Positions 10,178 through 21,059 of a DNA stretch of 64,000 bases are shown here, in pieces. The DNA comes from Ostrinia nubilalis. Its lineage: Eukaryota; Arthropoda; Insecta; Lepidoptera; Crambidae. The stretch spans positions 18,290,001-18,354,000 of the forward strand of contig NC_087092.1 of assembly GCF_963855985.1 (NCBI RefSeq), given 5' to 3'. The position numbers were made by a program, and so were the translations under genes. The stretch's first letter is position 1; each line of letters opens with the position of its first letter. The notes under the pieces are model-generated. The model had not been told where the DNA came from. It was given only the letters and a program-made list of their open reading frames with translations, and did not search any database.

Positions 10178-11422
10178 ATGGAGTTAGAGGACGTGGAAAT
10201 GTACCACGCGACCAACGAGTCGTACGACTACAACGGCACGTACAACGGCACCTTCGAGAACTGCCCCAACATCAACCTGCCCGTGGTGTACGTGGTCACG
10301 CAGGTGCTGTACGCGCTGGTGTGCGTGGTGGGGCTGCTGGGCAACACGCTCGTCATCTACGTCGTGCTGCGCTACTCCAAGATGCAGACCGTCACCAACA
10401 TGTACATCGTGAACCTGGCTATCGCCGACGAGTGCTTCCTCATCGGAATCCCCTTCCTCATAGTCACAATGTCGCTCCGCTCCTGGCCTTTCGGACGCTT
10501 TATGTGCAAAGCGTACATGATCTCCACCGGTATCAACCAGTTCACCAGCAGTATATTCCTCTGCATCATGAGCGCCGACAGATACATCGCCGTCTGCCAT
10601 CCCATAGCTGCTCCTCGACTGCGGACCCCGTTCGTGTCCAGGGTCGTGTCCGCGGCCGCCTGGACTGCGTCAGCTCTCGTCATGACTCCAATATTCATGT
10701 ACACCACACTCATACCGACGGAGAACGGCCTGTCCTGCAACATCGTGTGGCCCGAGCAGGAGTTCAGCAAAGGCCAAACCTCGTTCACGCTCTACTCGTT
10801 CGCACTCGGCTTCGCCGCTCCGCTGACTCTGATCTTCGTCTTTTACTGCCTCGTCATCCGAAAACTAAAGACTGTCGGTCCAAAGAACAAGTCCAAAGAG
10901 AAGAAGCGATCTCACAGAAAAGTCACAAAGTTGGTGCTCACCGTGATAGCGGTATACGTCCTCTGCTGGTTGCCATACTGGGCGTTCCAGGTGGCCCTGA
11001 TCTACTCGCCGCCGCGAGAGTGCGCGAGCCGCATCACGATCACGGTGTTCCTGGTCGCCGCGTGCTTCAGCTACAGCAACTCCGCCATGAATCCGATTCT
11101 GTACGCGTTCCTGTCCGACAACTTCAAGAAGAGTTTCCTGAAGGCGTGCACGTGCGCCGCGGGCAAGGACGTGAACGCGACGCTGCACGTGGAGAACAGC
11201 GTGATCCCGCGCAAGCGAGGCGGCGGCGCGGCGCGCGCGCAGGCCAAGGCGCTGGAGCAGGCGCGCGGGCCGGCGGCGGGCGCGGGCGGCTCGCGCTCGG
11301 AGGCGTCCACGGCGCTGACGTCGCGCTCGGTGGCGGCCAGCGAGGCGCTGCCGCTGGAGGCGCGGCCGGCCACGCTGGCGCCGCTGCTGGCGCCCAACGG
11401 GCTGTCGCACTCGCGCCTCTGA
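10178..11422 (+). CDS. AstC-R: Allatostatin-C (somatostatin-like) receptor, class A GPCR
   Basis: A 414-residue seven-transmembrane receptor of the insect allatostatin-C / vertebrate somatostatin-opioid group. It is expected in the plasma membrane, where it binds the cyclic peptide AstC and signals through G proteins, probably inhibitory ones. Visible features: N-glycosylation sites at N13, N19 and N23; G-N in TM1 (N56); LAIAD in TM2 (D84); C110 and C187 for the extracellular disulfide; DRY at 134-136 within SADRYIAVCHP; W162 in TM4; P215 in TM5; a basic third loop (about 228-248); CWLP at 263-266; NPILY at 305-309; and helix 8 (DNFKKSF) with C324/C326 as possible palmitoylation sites. The last ~75 residues are Ala/Arg/Gly/Ser-rich and encoded by very GC-rich DNA. 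The coding region is one exon. The seven-helix core is complete and its length is normal for the family. AstC-R paralogues cannot be told apart without an alignment. Confidence 0.9.
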   Translation: MELEDVEMYHATNESYDYNGTYNGTFENCPNINLPVVYVVTQVLYALVCVVGLLGNTLVIYVVLRYSKMQTVTNMYIVNLAIADECFLIGIPFLIVTMSLRSWPFGRFMCKAYMISTGINQFTSSIFLCIMSADRYIAVCHPIAAPRLRTPFVSRVVSAAAWTASALVMTPIFMYTTLIPTENGLSCNIVWPEQEFSKGQTSFTLYSFALGFAAPLTLIFVFYCLVIRKLKTVGPKNKSKEKKRSHRKVTKLVLTVIAVYVLCWLPYWAFQVALIYSPPRECASRITITVFLVAACFSYSNSAMNPILYAFLSDNFKKSFLKACTCAAGKDVNATLHVENSVIPRKRGGGAARAQAKALEQARGPAAGAGGSRSEASTALTSRSVAASEALPLEARPATLAPLLAPNGLSHSRL

Positions 11423-11850
11423 GTGCGGGCGCGGCGCGCCCCCGCCGGCCTCCCGGAGGAGGACACGCTCATCGTCTCCATCGACTAGATCGCCGCGCGG
11501 GCGGCCGCGGGACCCGAGCCCTGTCCCGCCGCCGCCGGCCCCCGTCGCACCGTTAGCTTCAGGTTGAGAGAGGACCATCGTTCCTGATTCGTGAATGTTT
11601 AAAATCTCTTGCGTTTTCTGTACAAAATTGTGTGTGAGTTGAAACGGTTGATTCGGCCTAGGGTTGTAACGATGAATTTATTAAGGTGTAATTTTTTTAT
11701 CGCAAGGCGACTCCTAAGGTTTACTGTTTGTATACCATTAATTATGCAATTAATTAATTTGTAAAAATGTACATATCGTGTAAATATTCATACAAATAAT
11801 TGTCATTACTATATGTCACAAGTTGTAATAAAATTACTTTCGTGAAAATT
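11423..11850 (+). other. 3' UTR with polyadenylation signal
   Basis: The GC-rich bias of the coding tail continues for about 140 bases after the TGA, then composition drops to AT-rich. AATAAA at 11827-11832 is the likely poly(A) signal. Transcription probably ends about 15-25 bases later. Confidence 0.65.
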
Positions 11851-12585
11851 GATGTTGGTTCATTTTTAATTTATAATTTTAAGCTGTTGTTAACGCCATC
11901 TATCGGCTACATACAAATACATGCTAACGCCATCTATCGACACATTCTGCACATATAACACACATGAAGTTGGTTACGAGCAAGGAGCCTGGAAAGGAGC
12001 GCGGGGGCGGCCTGCGTCAACTTCACTCGATTACTACCAGCGAAATACGAACTCACAAACGGTTGTAAATTAATTTTCAAAGTAGGTAATCTAAATAAAT
12101 AATACTCGTAAGTTTTATTCAACCCAAAAAGTCGAGCGTTTTACATAAACGTCGAAACAGCTGTACTTATTCGTAATTGAGATTGGCACCACTTCGGGAC
12201 AATATCGGCTGATGCTGACAAGAGTGCAAGCTCAGGTTCCTAATTTACAAAAGCCTATTTGCAGAAAATTAAATGACTTCAACCCTAACAAATAGAAACT
12301 AGTGGGATATAAAAAATAGGGTAAGTGCACATAAGAAGGGTCTCAGCAAACGAGAGATCCATAAGTCAAACGTTCGGTGTCTATATTCTAAACACCGGCT
12401 ATTTCAGTTGCGTCAGTAACACAAACAAGACTTTCCTCAGGAATGCGACTGATGAATAAGTGCTAAACTCTGTTATCCGCACGTCACTCACTCGGGGAAT
12501 AAAGAATTTTTACAGCGGTTATATTTAGACAAAAAATAATAATTAGGCAGTAAGACATTACTAAAACGCAGAATAAAGGTAGATA
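11851..12585. other. Unannotated DNA downstream of the receptor
   Basis: The phrase AACGCCATCTATCG occurs twice at about 11892 and 11927, a motif common in lepidopteran repeats (compare 1788, 19989 and 21738). Nothing else is recognised. Confidence 0.35.
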
Positions 12586-13588
12586 GTCCAGTCATTTAAG
12601 CTTAAATTATGTAAGAATCTCGGAATTCGAGATACCCAGCTGTAAGTCTGTAAATACTTGTATATTGACACCCTAAAAGTTGTCTCAAAACCTACATATG
12701 GTAGGGTGTAAGCAACTATTAAATTTGAAGGTCAAAGGTCACAAAAATCGTTTTTTTGCGCTTTTTTTGGAAATATCTCATTTACTATGGGTTTTTTCGA
12801 GATAGAGGGCGGCCGCTAGTACTTATAATAAATCTGTAGAGAGGTCAATTCTATACATGAAATATATTTTCAAAATAACTATCAGGGGGTGATTAGTGAT
12901 CGATACTGATGCCAAAAATGCAATCAGTAAAATTTTTGTCTGTCTGTCTGTCCGTCTGTATGTTCCTTATAGAAACAAAAACTACTCGACGGATTTTAAC
13001 GAAACTTGGTACAATTATTCTTCATACACCTGGGCAGGTTATAGTATACTTAGGAATTCCCACGAGAACAGGAATTAGCGGGAAAATCCTTTTGTATGAA
13101 AAATCTAAACGCTTAACGGAAGTTAGACGCTTGAAATTTGGCATGTAGGTACCTTAGTAAACTTAAAGCTTATTTACAACAAGGAATTCCCGAAATTCCC
13201 ACGGGAATTAGCGGGAAAATCCTTTTGTATGAAAAATCTAAACCGCTTAAGTTGACCTGAAGTGATGCAGTGACCGCGCGCTCTCCGCCCTCTATCTCGA
13301 AAACGGTTCACCGTAAAAAAATTTTTTTGAACAAAATTTGTAGAGAATTTAGTATTCTACAATATTGATAATAAATACAAATAGCAAAAAACCCATAGGA
13401 AATGAGATATTTCTAAAAAAAGCGCAAAAAACCGATTTTTGTGACCGTTGACCTTGAAATTTAATAGTTGCTTACACCCTACCATATGTAGGTTTTGAGA
13501 CAACTTTTAGGGTGTCAATATACACGTATTTACAGACTTACAGCTGGGTATCTCGAATTCCGAGGTGAACTTACTATAATGACTGGAC
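12586..13588. mobile_element. 1.0-kb long-terminal-inverted-repeat element, TA-flanked
   Basis: The ends GTCCAGTCATT (12586) and AATGACTGGAC (ending 13588) are inverted copies with TA on each side, fitting a Tc1/mariner-type target. After a short diverged stretch the arms match again for about 190-250 bases (from the CTCGGAATTCGAG region inwards, including CCATATGTAGG and the Cys-free AT tract). The core (about 12880-13260) contains a (TGTC)n run and two copies of a GCGGGAAAATCC unit. The short frames at 12896-13148 are not genes. No transposase is seen. Confidence 0.8.
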
Positions 13589-13590
13589 TA

Positions 13591-16500
13591 AGAATGGAAT
13601 ATTGAGGAACATGCTTGTAAATTATCTCAAATATATCATCGAAAAATTCAGATCACATTATCTGGGTATGATACAATAAAAAATAAAAAAGCAACCTAGG
13701 TACAAGTAGGTAAATATTAAAAAACGATAAACTAAAACCAATTTACTTAGCTTTAGATTAGTAAACTGTTTGCATAAGCAAATATAAGGCAAATCTCGGC
13801 TCTTTATTAGGTAAGATATGAATTTACTCATACTCACTTAGCAACGAAGATAATTTCAAAATGAAATAGTTATGTTTATTACCCCGCGAGTAGTCGAGCA
13901 AGTTTATTAATTACATATTTTATTCAGCTCCATACACTTAGGTACCTAAGGTGCAGCAGGTTAATTGATACTCAAATTTCTACTGCTGCTTTATCTAATA
14001 CTCGTAGAAAGAAATTTACAAAAAACATTTAATTTAGATAACTTAATTATGTGACAGAACTCGAAACAACGATCGGTCATTTCGTTACCTGGATTGGTCC
14101 TGTAAGAAGAGTTGTTGTATTGTGGTAACAGAAAGAACTTGTATCATTAACGTATTTTACATCACTCTCTAGGTGGGTTAATAGACATGTACCTACCAGG
14201 TATTTTTAAGTAGGTACATAATTTAAAAGTCATTCAAGAAATTAATTACACGTGTGCGATTCCCGATTCTACGTATTTCTGAACCACTCGAACGCTGCGG
14301 CAGCACGAGAGGGCTCGACCCTTCGAGTCGAAATAAGCTTTCCAAATCAGCGTTTTAAGGAATGGTTAGGTGAATTGTATGAGATTTAGAATTCAAACGA
14401 CTTCATAATTATTCTCCTGCCATACACTCTTAATCCTTACTAATGAGAGGCTCATGCGGCGACGTAATGGAGACGAAGTGACTTCTCAAAACTGGCCATA
14501 ATGGAGGCCAAAAAGAAAAGCGTCGAGGGGCGAGTCATGCTCCGTGATCCTTCATGGTTTGACAGCGTAAGTATACTCTGACGTGTAAAGTAACCCCTCA
14601 TTATAAGAAACAAAGCGTACAGGTTCGATTCCCACGCATTACAAAATATCAAGCACACGACAAATTAACATAGGTATCTATCTTTGTAAATGTCGTGGAA
14701 TGTCACGATAAAATTATATCGTGTCTTCCTGATCCAAATTAATTGTAATATTACGATTATCCCTAACGTAAAAGGAGTATAAATCAATCTCCGAGCGATG
14801 ATGACTGGCGCATACATTAGGCTAAACCCGAAAATTCTTCAACGCACGCAAATGTGTTGCGTACTGCGGCATACATAGATTCGTAAAATAATAAGTAAAG
14901 GCTGTTCTGCATGAAAATGTTTTAAGTTTGTAGAATTTGTGAGAAAGCCACTGATGCCCTTGCTTTATGCAAAGCGTCGTTATGCTTATGACTGTCCAGC
15001 TCTACATTAGCATACAAATAGCCGGAGCCTTGCCGAATGAATATGCTCCCCGGCCAATATCCAGAAATTCCAGAATAACGCCGGCGAAGCCGTCATATCC
15101 AGCCTCCTTTTCAGTCTGTCTAGACTGAAGTTAATAAACGTCTACTCGTTTTCTCCCCAATCTTATAATAAGGACTCAAGTTTAAGTGGCCAGGACAATA
15201 AGTTAGTTTCAATTTTTATAAAAGCTTGTTACGAGCATATGCTCAGTTGTGCTGATCATTTCAAACAGCTTGGATAACATTTAAAATTAAAAAATATGAA
15301 CTTAATACTTAGAATAAGCCCCTGCCATACGTTTAAAAATGACATAAATAAAAACACAAATAACTTAAGAACGGAACATACCACTACCTACTTATTTTGT
15401 ACAACAAAATTAAAACCAACTGGCTTTTAAGGCTGAGAATCATAATAAACAAGAGAGAGACGAATAATTATTAATAAATAGTCCATTCGACCGGCAAATA
15501 TTCCGTCGCAAGCACGAGCGAAGTCGGGAAAGTTGGAAAATGAGTAAAGTTGAGGCGTCACGTATGAAATGTATAATCATAGCACAGCGGACAATGGTGC
15601 AGTGGGGCCGCACTCCGGCTTCATGACGTCACCACATGAAGTGATTTGGAGGCTAGTGGTAAGTGAAGTTTAAACAAGACTAGATTTTTTACGCCAGATT
15701 TAATAAGTATGAGTATTAATAAAAACATGCCTATGTCTTGTTAGGTAAATTCATAGTTAATAAAATTCTAGCGTTAAGAGTTTTCTCAATCTAAATTTTA
15801 AATAACTTGAAGAAATCAAATTGTGGGTTCGATTCCCACCTTAGCCGGTTATATTTTTTCAAGTTATTATAATTTTACTACTGATATGAGCTACTGCATG
15901 GAACTCCAATGTGCTGCTAGTCTAGTTTGAAATACGCTAAACCTCCAGCGGGGACCGGTAGGTATGGTCTCCGGAATGATTGCACGCGGCCGTGTGCGTA
16001 CTTGATTGGCGAAGTTAAGCGATTCATGTTGGGGCCAGACTCCGACTCTATTGGTCTATGCTATAGCAAACTCGTACACTGAATTACTTCACCCTGTTAC
16101 CTGTATTTCGATCATACAGATTATAAATAAGCCACATTTATTAACCCATCACATTTAATTTCATAAACTTATCCCATGCTTTTTAAGCTTCTACGTTACG
16201 TTAATCCCCGAGTTTATTAATAGCAAAACGTATTTTAGCATAAATTAATTTCTGTTGAATTTTTCGATGGGTTCCGTCCATCACGGAGTCATCACAATGG
16301 ATAGCTAGTGCTGTCAATTTTTATTCTACGATAAAGCAGAGATATTGTTTGTACAGTTATACATAATTATTATGTATACGAGGAGACTTCAAGAACTTCT
16401 CAACAAAAAGTCTTAATTGCGGCTACGCACAACCAAATAAAATCCAAAGTGATTTGAATTTGACAGCTCATCTGACAATCGCGAATCAAAACTGAAAAAC

Positions 16501-17161
16501 TATGAAAATATTCTATTTAAAAATAGAATTAGCAAAATAAAAACATTAGGAAATGTTTAATTAAAATAGTTTAAATACATAGATTCCTCGTCAATACGAA
16601 ACCACAAAGCAATTAGCGCCATCGATTAGAAATTACTTTCTAATCATGCCAATAGATGTCGTTAGTGGTATCTAAAAATCGAATATTGAGCAAGGAAATC
16701 AATTTGCAAGACAGCTGAGATGCAATGTTACAATCCCTACCGTAATTCTTTCTACCAGTCAAGTAATCATAGATAGATTAATGTATACGATCGTTATGTG
16801 TCTTAATTTTATAGCAGTTTCGATAGTCACTCATCCGGTGGAGGAACAACCCTAGAGGCAGAAAAATCAGCGCTCCCATTAATTTTATATCAAAAACTGG
16901 TCAGCATAATTTTGTTCCATCATGGAAAAAATTAAATTTACAATGCCGTAGCTTATAATGAGTTAAGTTTTCTGCTTGACTGAACGTAAGGTTGTAATTA
17001 AAAAGTAACGGCTCTGTCCAAATTATACCGGAATTTACGCTTAATGATAGGTAAAAGGTATATTTAATATTTTACTCGTATTTTATTTTATCCTTATCAA
17101 AAATCTTTTGTTAAAAAAAGAACAAAATTAAATAACCCTACCTCAAGCAAACGCTCCGCGT
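13591..17161. other. Unannotated AT-rich intergenic DNA
   Basis: There are no convincing genes. GTGGGTTCGATTCCCAC at about 15826-15842 looks like a tRNA T-arm (B box), but no acceptor, D or anticodon arm surrounds it. A similar B-box-like string occurs near 14624. Both are probably tRNA-derived repeat relics. The rest is unrecognised. Confidence 0.35.
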
Positions 17162-17822
17162 CGCACAGTAGTTTGATTTTAAAAATAGGTGGACATACGA
17201 TCGAAAGTCATAATTTCACCGAAACAAAAATTGTTTTGGATAGCATTTTGAATGCTGATCAACATTTGTCATTATGCATTTTTCGATAAAACGAGCCTTT
17301 CATGCTTAAAAAAAATATATGACAAGAAAATTTGTATGGAGAAAAATCTTTTTTATTTTTTTTCTGGCTACTGTTGCAAACTGTAGCGGTCAAACCTTAT
17401 GTAGTCGTAAGTACCTATGGTGCCTAACATTACTACATAAATACTTTTTGCGGGCACGCGCGGCCAAGCGAGTAATGGACATGCAAAATTTTAAATATTT
17501 TTATTTATTCATTATTGATTTTAATGCACTTAAAGTAATTATTAATAGATAAATATACTTAGTCTAACTTACTACAGCCCCCTATTACCTCATTTCACGC
17601 TAAAACCTTTCAAACTAGAACCTAAGTTTGTAGGTACTAGGTAGTCTAAGTTGTTTTTATTGTCATTATAATATTCACTACTGGTCTACTGGTTATCGTG
17701 TAAGATAGATTAAGTAGATATCAACCCTTTACCTAGGTATATACCTACTTCTTGGCACTTATAATACCGACATACATGATTAAAAAAAGTCTTCAAGCAA
17801 GAACCCTTGACTTCAATGCTTA
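17162..17822. repeat. Left arm of outer palindrome
   Basis: About 661 bases that recur inverted at 19149-19786 with very few differences. One clear difference is a ~22-base stretch near 17668-17690, missing from the right arm and bounded by a short repeat (GTCTACTGG-like). The arm contains a 77-residue frame (17319-17552) duplicated in the other arm. It matches nothing I know and is probably chance. Confidence 0.9.
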
Positions 17823-17828
17823 TCTTTC

Positions 17829-17857
17829 ATAAGCATTGAAGTCAAGGGTTCTTGCTT
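17829..17857. repeat. 29-bp direct repeat bordering the block inserted in the outer palindrome
   Basis: ATAAGCATTGAAGTCAAGGG and nine further bases occur here and again at 19149-19177, the start of the right arm. The two copies bracket a ~1.29-kb block (17858-19148). The simplest reading is that the block entered the right arm close to the hairpin tip and duplicated this sequence. Confidence 0.75.
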
Positions 17858-18689
17858 AAAGTTAAAAAATCTTTATTTTTTAACTTTCTAGAGTAGTCCT
17901 GAATAGATCCTTAAATCATTTTGACTGTCATAATCGATTACAGTAGGTAGTGGGTTCAGTAAGGGTTTCAAACCATAAATAGTAAACAATACATTTTTAT
18001 GACTCTCCATTCAGTTAGTCAAATAATTCCATCATAAATGGAAATATCCGTAACCCTCTTCTACACATTATTCATCATCCATCATCATTTCAACCATAGA
18101 ACGTCCACTGCTGAACATAGGCCTCCCCCAATGATTTCCACAATGGCCGCTTGGTGGTGCCCTGCATCCAGCGCCTTCCTGCTACCTATATGAGGTCGTC
18201 GGTCCACCTTGTGGGTGGACGTCCTACGCTGCGCTTTCCGGTACGTGGCCTCCACCTCAGAACCTTGCTGCCCCATCGGCCATTAGTTCTGCGTACTATG
18301 TGCCCTGCCCATTGTCACTTTAGCTTGCTAATCCGTTGGGCTATGTCAACCGTGGTGGACCGACGACCTCATAAAGGTAGCAGGAAGGCGCTGGATGCAG
18401 GGCACCACCAAGCGGCCATTGTGGAAATCATTGGGGGAGGCCTATGTTCAGCAGTGGACGTTCTATGGTTGAAATGATGATGGATGATGAATAATGTATA
18501 GAAGAGGGTTACGGATATTTCCATTTATGATGAAATTATTTGACTAACTGAATGGAGAGCCATAAAAATGTATTGTTTACTATATGGTTTGAAACCCTTA
18601 CTGAACCCACTACCTACTGTAATCGATTATGACAGTCAAAATGATTTAAGGATCTATTCAGGACTACTCTAGAAAGTTAAAAAATCTTT
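17858..18689. repeat. Inner palindrome containing RTE LINE sequence
   Basis: The arms (about 17875-18208 and 18354-18672) are inverted copies. A 17-bp direct repeat AAAGTTAAAAAATCTTT lies at each edge (17858-17874 and 18673-18689). The arms and loop hold 3'-end sequence of an RTE-type LINE, recognised by ACGTCCACTGCTGAACATAG and by the conserved GRPPTRWTDD-type coding stretch also seen at 60.4 kb. The loop (18209-18353) carries LINE sequence once only. No intact protein remains. Confidence 0.85.
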
Positions 18690-19148
18690 CATATCAATCA
18701 ATCAATCAAAATTTTCTTTATTTGTTTAGACTAATTAAATTAGTACTTGCAAATCTTCAAATGCTCTTAAGGAGCCTATACATGTCTCATTCTTTATTTG
18801 CCCTACCAGCGCTTCGAGACAAACATTTGGCAAGTGCTGAGAAGAAGCGCCGCAACAAACTCAGTCACCACTGTCTGCCGGTTTAAAAATATAAAAAAGT
18901 AGGAAGTTACAATACATTCAGAAGCAAGTTACTTACCACCCGCTCCCGTTGATAGAAGGTGGCCTTTAAGACGCCCATCTAGCACGAGACCGCGTGGCAG
19001 TTATGAATATATTTCTTTAGTGCCGTGCTAATTTCTAGGTTAATTGTTGCGTTTTGATACATATATGTATATTTTATGTCAGGTATATCTTTCCTTGACC
19101 AGTCCCCGAAGGCAGCGCCTGTTCACAGACATGACGTGTGAACCAGCC
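18690..19148 (-). mobile_element. SINE/LINE-3'-end unit with (ATTG)n tail
   Basis: This matches 47211-47672 in the opposite orientation and same order: the GGCTGGTTCAC / CATGTCTGTGAACAGGCG end, the CAGTGGTGACTGAGTTTG segment, the CGAAGCGCTGGTAGGG segment, then a short simple-repeat tail. A simple-repeat 3' tail fits CR1-like LINEs or SINEs that borrow their tails. A truncated relative lies at 28387-28555. Confidence 0.65.
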
Positions 19149-19786
19149 ATAAGCATTGAAGTCAAGGGTTCTTGCTTGAAGACTTTTTTAAATCATGTAT
19201 GTCGGTATTATAGGTGCCAATAAGTAGGTATATACCTAGGTAAAGGGTTGATATCTACCTAATCTATCTTACACGATAACCAGTAGACAATAAAAACAAC
19301 TTAGACTACCTAGTACCTACAAACTTAGGTTCTAGTTTGAAAGGTTTTAGCGTGAAATGAGGTAATAGGGGGCTGTAGTAAGTTAGACTAAGTATATTTA
19401 TCTATTAATAATTACTTTAAGTGCATTAAAATCAATAATGAATAAATAAAAATATTTAAAATTTTGCATGTCCATTACTCGCTTGGCCGCGCGTGCCCGC
19501 AAAAAGTATTTATGTAGTAATGTTAGGCACCATAGGTACTTACGACTACATAAAGTTTGACCGCTACAGTTTGCAACAGTAGCCAGAAAAAAAATAAAAA
19601 AGATTTTTCTCCATACAAATTTTCTTGTCATATTTTTTTTAAGCATGAAAGGCTCGTTTTATCGAAAAATGCATAATGACAAATGTTGATCAGCATTCAA
19701 AATGCTATCCAAAACAATTTTTGTTTCGGTGAAATTATGACTTTCGATCGTATGTCCACCTATTTTTAAAATCAAACTACTGTGCG
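19149..19786. repeat. Right arm of outer palindrome
   Basis: Inverted copy of 17162-17822, ending ACTGTGCG where the left arm starts CGCACAGT. The high similarity means recent formation or gene conversion. No clear target duplication is seen outside the arms. Confidence 0.9.
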
Positions 19787-21059
19787 TCGTGGGTAAATAG
19801 AACACCCAAACATTATAATTATTTATTATTGCCTACGAGAGTTTTTCATTGTTTATGTAATTTAGGTACCGTACCTAACTTTTTCAAATAAAATTATAAC
19901 GGAGAATCACTTTATTACGCATATAAAAAATTATGTCTTATTTTGTGAACACAAAACTGATACTAACTTTGCTACTTAGTTAGAAACTAGATGGCGCTAT
20001 AAAATATCTAAGAAAAGAACAATTACCTATTTCATAAAAATAATTAGCTAGCTAATAAATTCAGAGAAATTATGAGATGCAGACGCAGAAGCAATGCAAA
20101 TAGAAAAAAAAAGTAGGTAACAACTCGATCGACGCTTAAAATAAAAAAATCAATAGAGGAATCAGTATTTTCAGCATTTTAAAAAACTACAGATTTTTAC
20201 AGGATAAAATACAAAGTATGAATTTAAAAAAAACGGTTCTGGTGTTTTCAAGTACGTAAGAAAGAAGAAGACGAAAGAAATTTAAAAACTTCTCCTGTTT
20301 TGAAGTGGGTAACCAATCTAATTCCTCTATTGCACTTTATAGTTTTGGTGGATAGGAAGTAATAAAATCGAACTTACATACATCCTTCTCGTTCTAAACA
20401 CAATTCACACACACTATGAAGTCACGAGTAATTATAGTTACTTAATATAAAAACTATCTGTACTAAATATTACTATTCTACAATTTTTATTGTGTAAATA
20501 TTTCGTCACTGCACTTTAACACCACGCGTATCACTGCACTTATATCAATATTTTCGCATTATTAAAAATATGTAAAGGTATTTCGTCCGAGGCGAAACAA
20601 CGATCACGAGAAACTAGATCGATCACGCCACGATCGCGAGACACCAACGCGCCCGGCGACAAATATCCGTCCACCCGCACTTGTTGAATATTTTGACTCA
20701 ACGGTAATTTAGTACAGTCGGTTTAGTAAAATACATACAAAATAAACATGGTTTTATTTTAGGATCGATCAAATTGTACGTGACGATTAGGCCATCATTT
20801 TATTGCTTCGTAAATGAACTGAGTGAATACATTTCAAAGCATATTTTTTTTAAGTAGATAATAATTTTAAGTAGATGATTTTTAACAAGATAATTATAAT
20901 TCAGTTGTCGTTTTATGCATAATTATGTAGTCAAGTCAACCAGATGTCCTAAAGCCGTGGTCGGACATGAATTTATCTTTGGTACAGCATAATATGTAGG
21001 TAAGGTAAGGGTAAGTCTACAATGACAACGTTATGGCATACTAGAAACTGTAATAGTAA
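19787..21059. other. Unannotated DNA with a possible minus-strand promoter/5' exon
   Basis: Mostly AT-rich. At about 20500-20720 there is a distinctive block: CACTGCACTT occurs twice (20510-20540), followed by several GATC/GATCGCGAGA-like repeats and a GC-rich stretch. On the minus strand this resembles an insect 5'-UTR/promoter (repeated AAGTGCAGTG). No coding exon can be linked to it. Confidence 0.25.

Noticed and set aside
10321..11556. A 411-codon plus-strand frame overlapping the receptor, rich in Arg/Ala/Gly
   Set aside because: It is a by-product of the GC-rich receptor codons in another frame. It has no domains, and the receptor frame explains the conservation-type motifs.
10184..11578. 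Several minus-strand frames of 136-237 codons antisense to the receptor
   Set aside because: Antisense shadows of a stop-poor GC-rich coding region, with low-complexity Arg/Gly/Val content.
15820..15845. GTGGGTTCGATTCCCAC as a tRNA gene
   Set aside because: Only a T-arm/B box is present. The D arm, anticodon arm and acceptor pairing are missing, so it is at most a SINE or tRNA relic.
17319..19646. A 77-82-codon frame present in both palindrome arms as a possible conserved gene
   Set aside because: The frame is duplicated only because the arms are inverted copies. It is AT-rich, has no domain and no expression signals.
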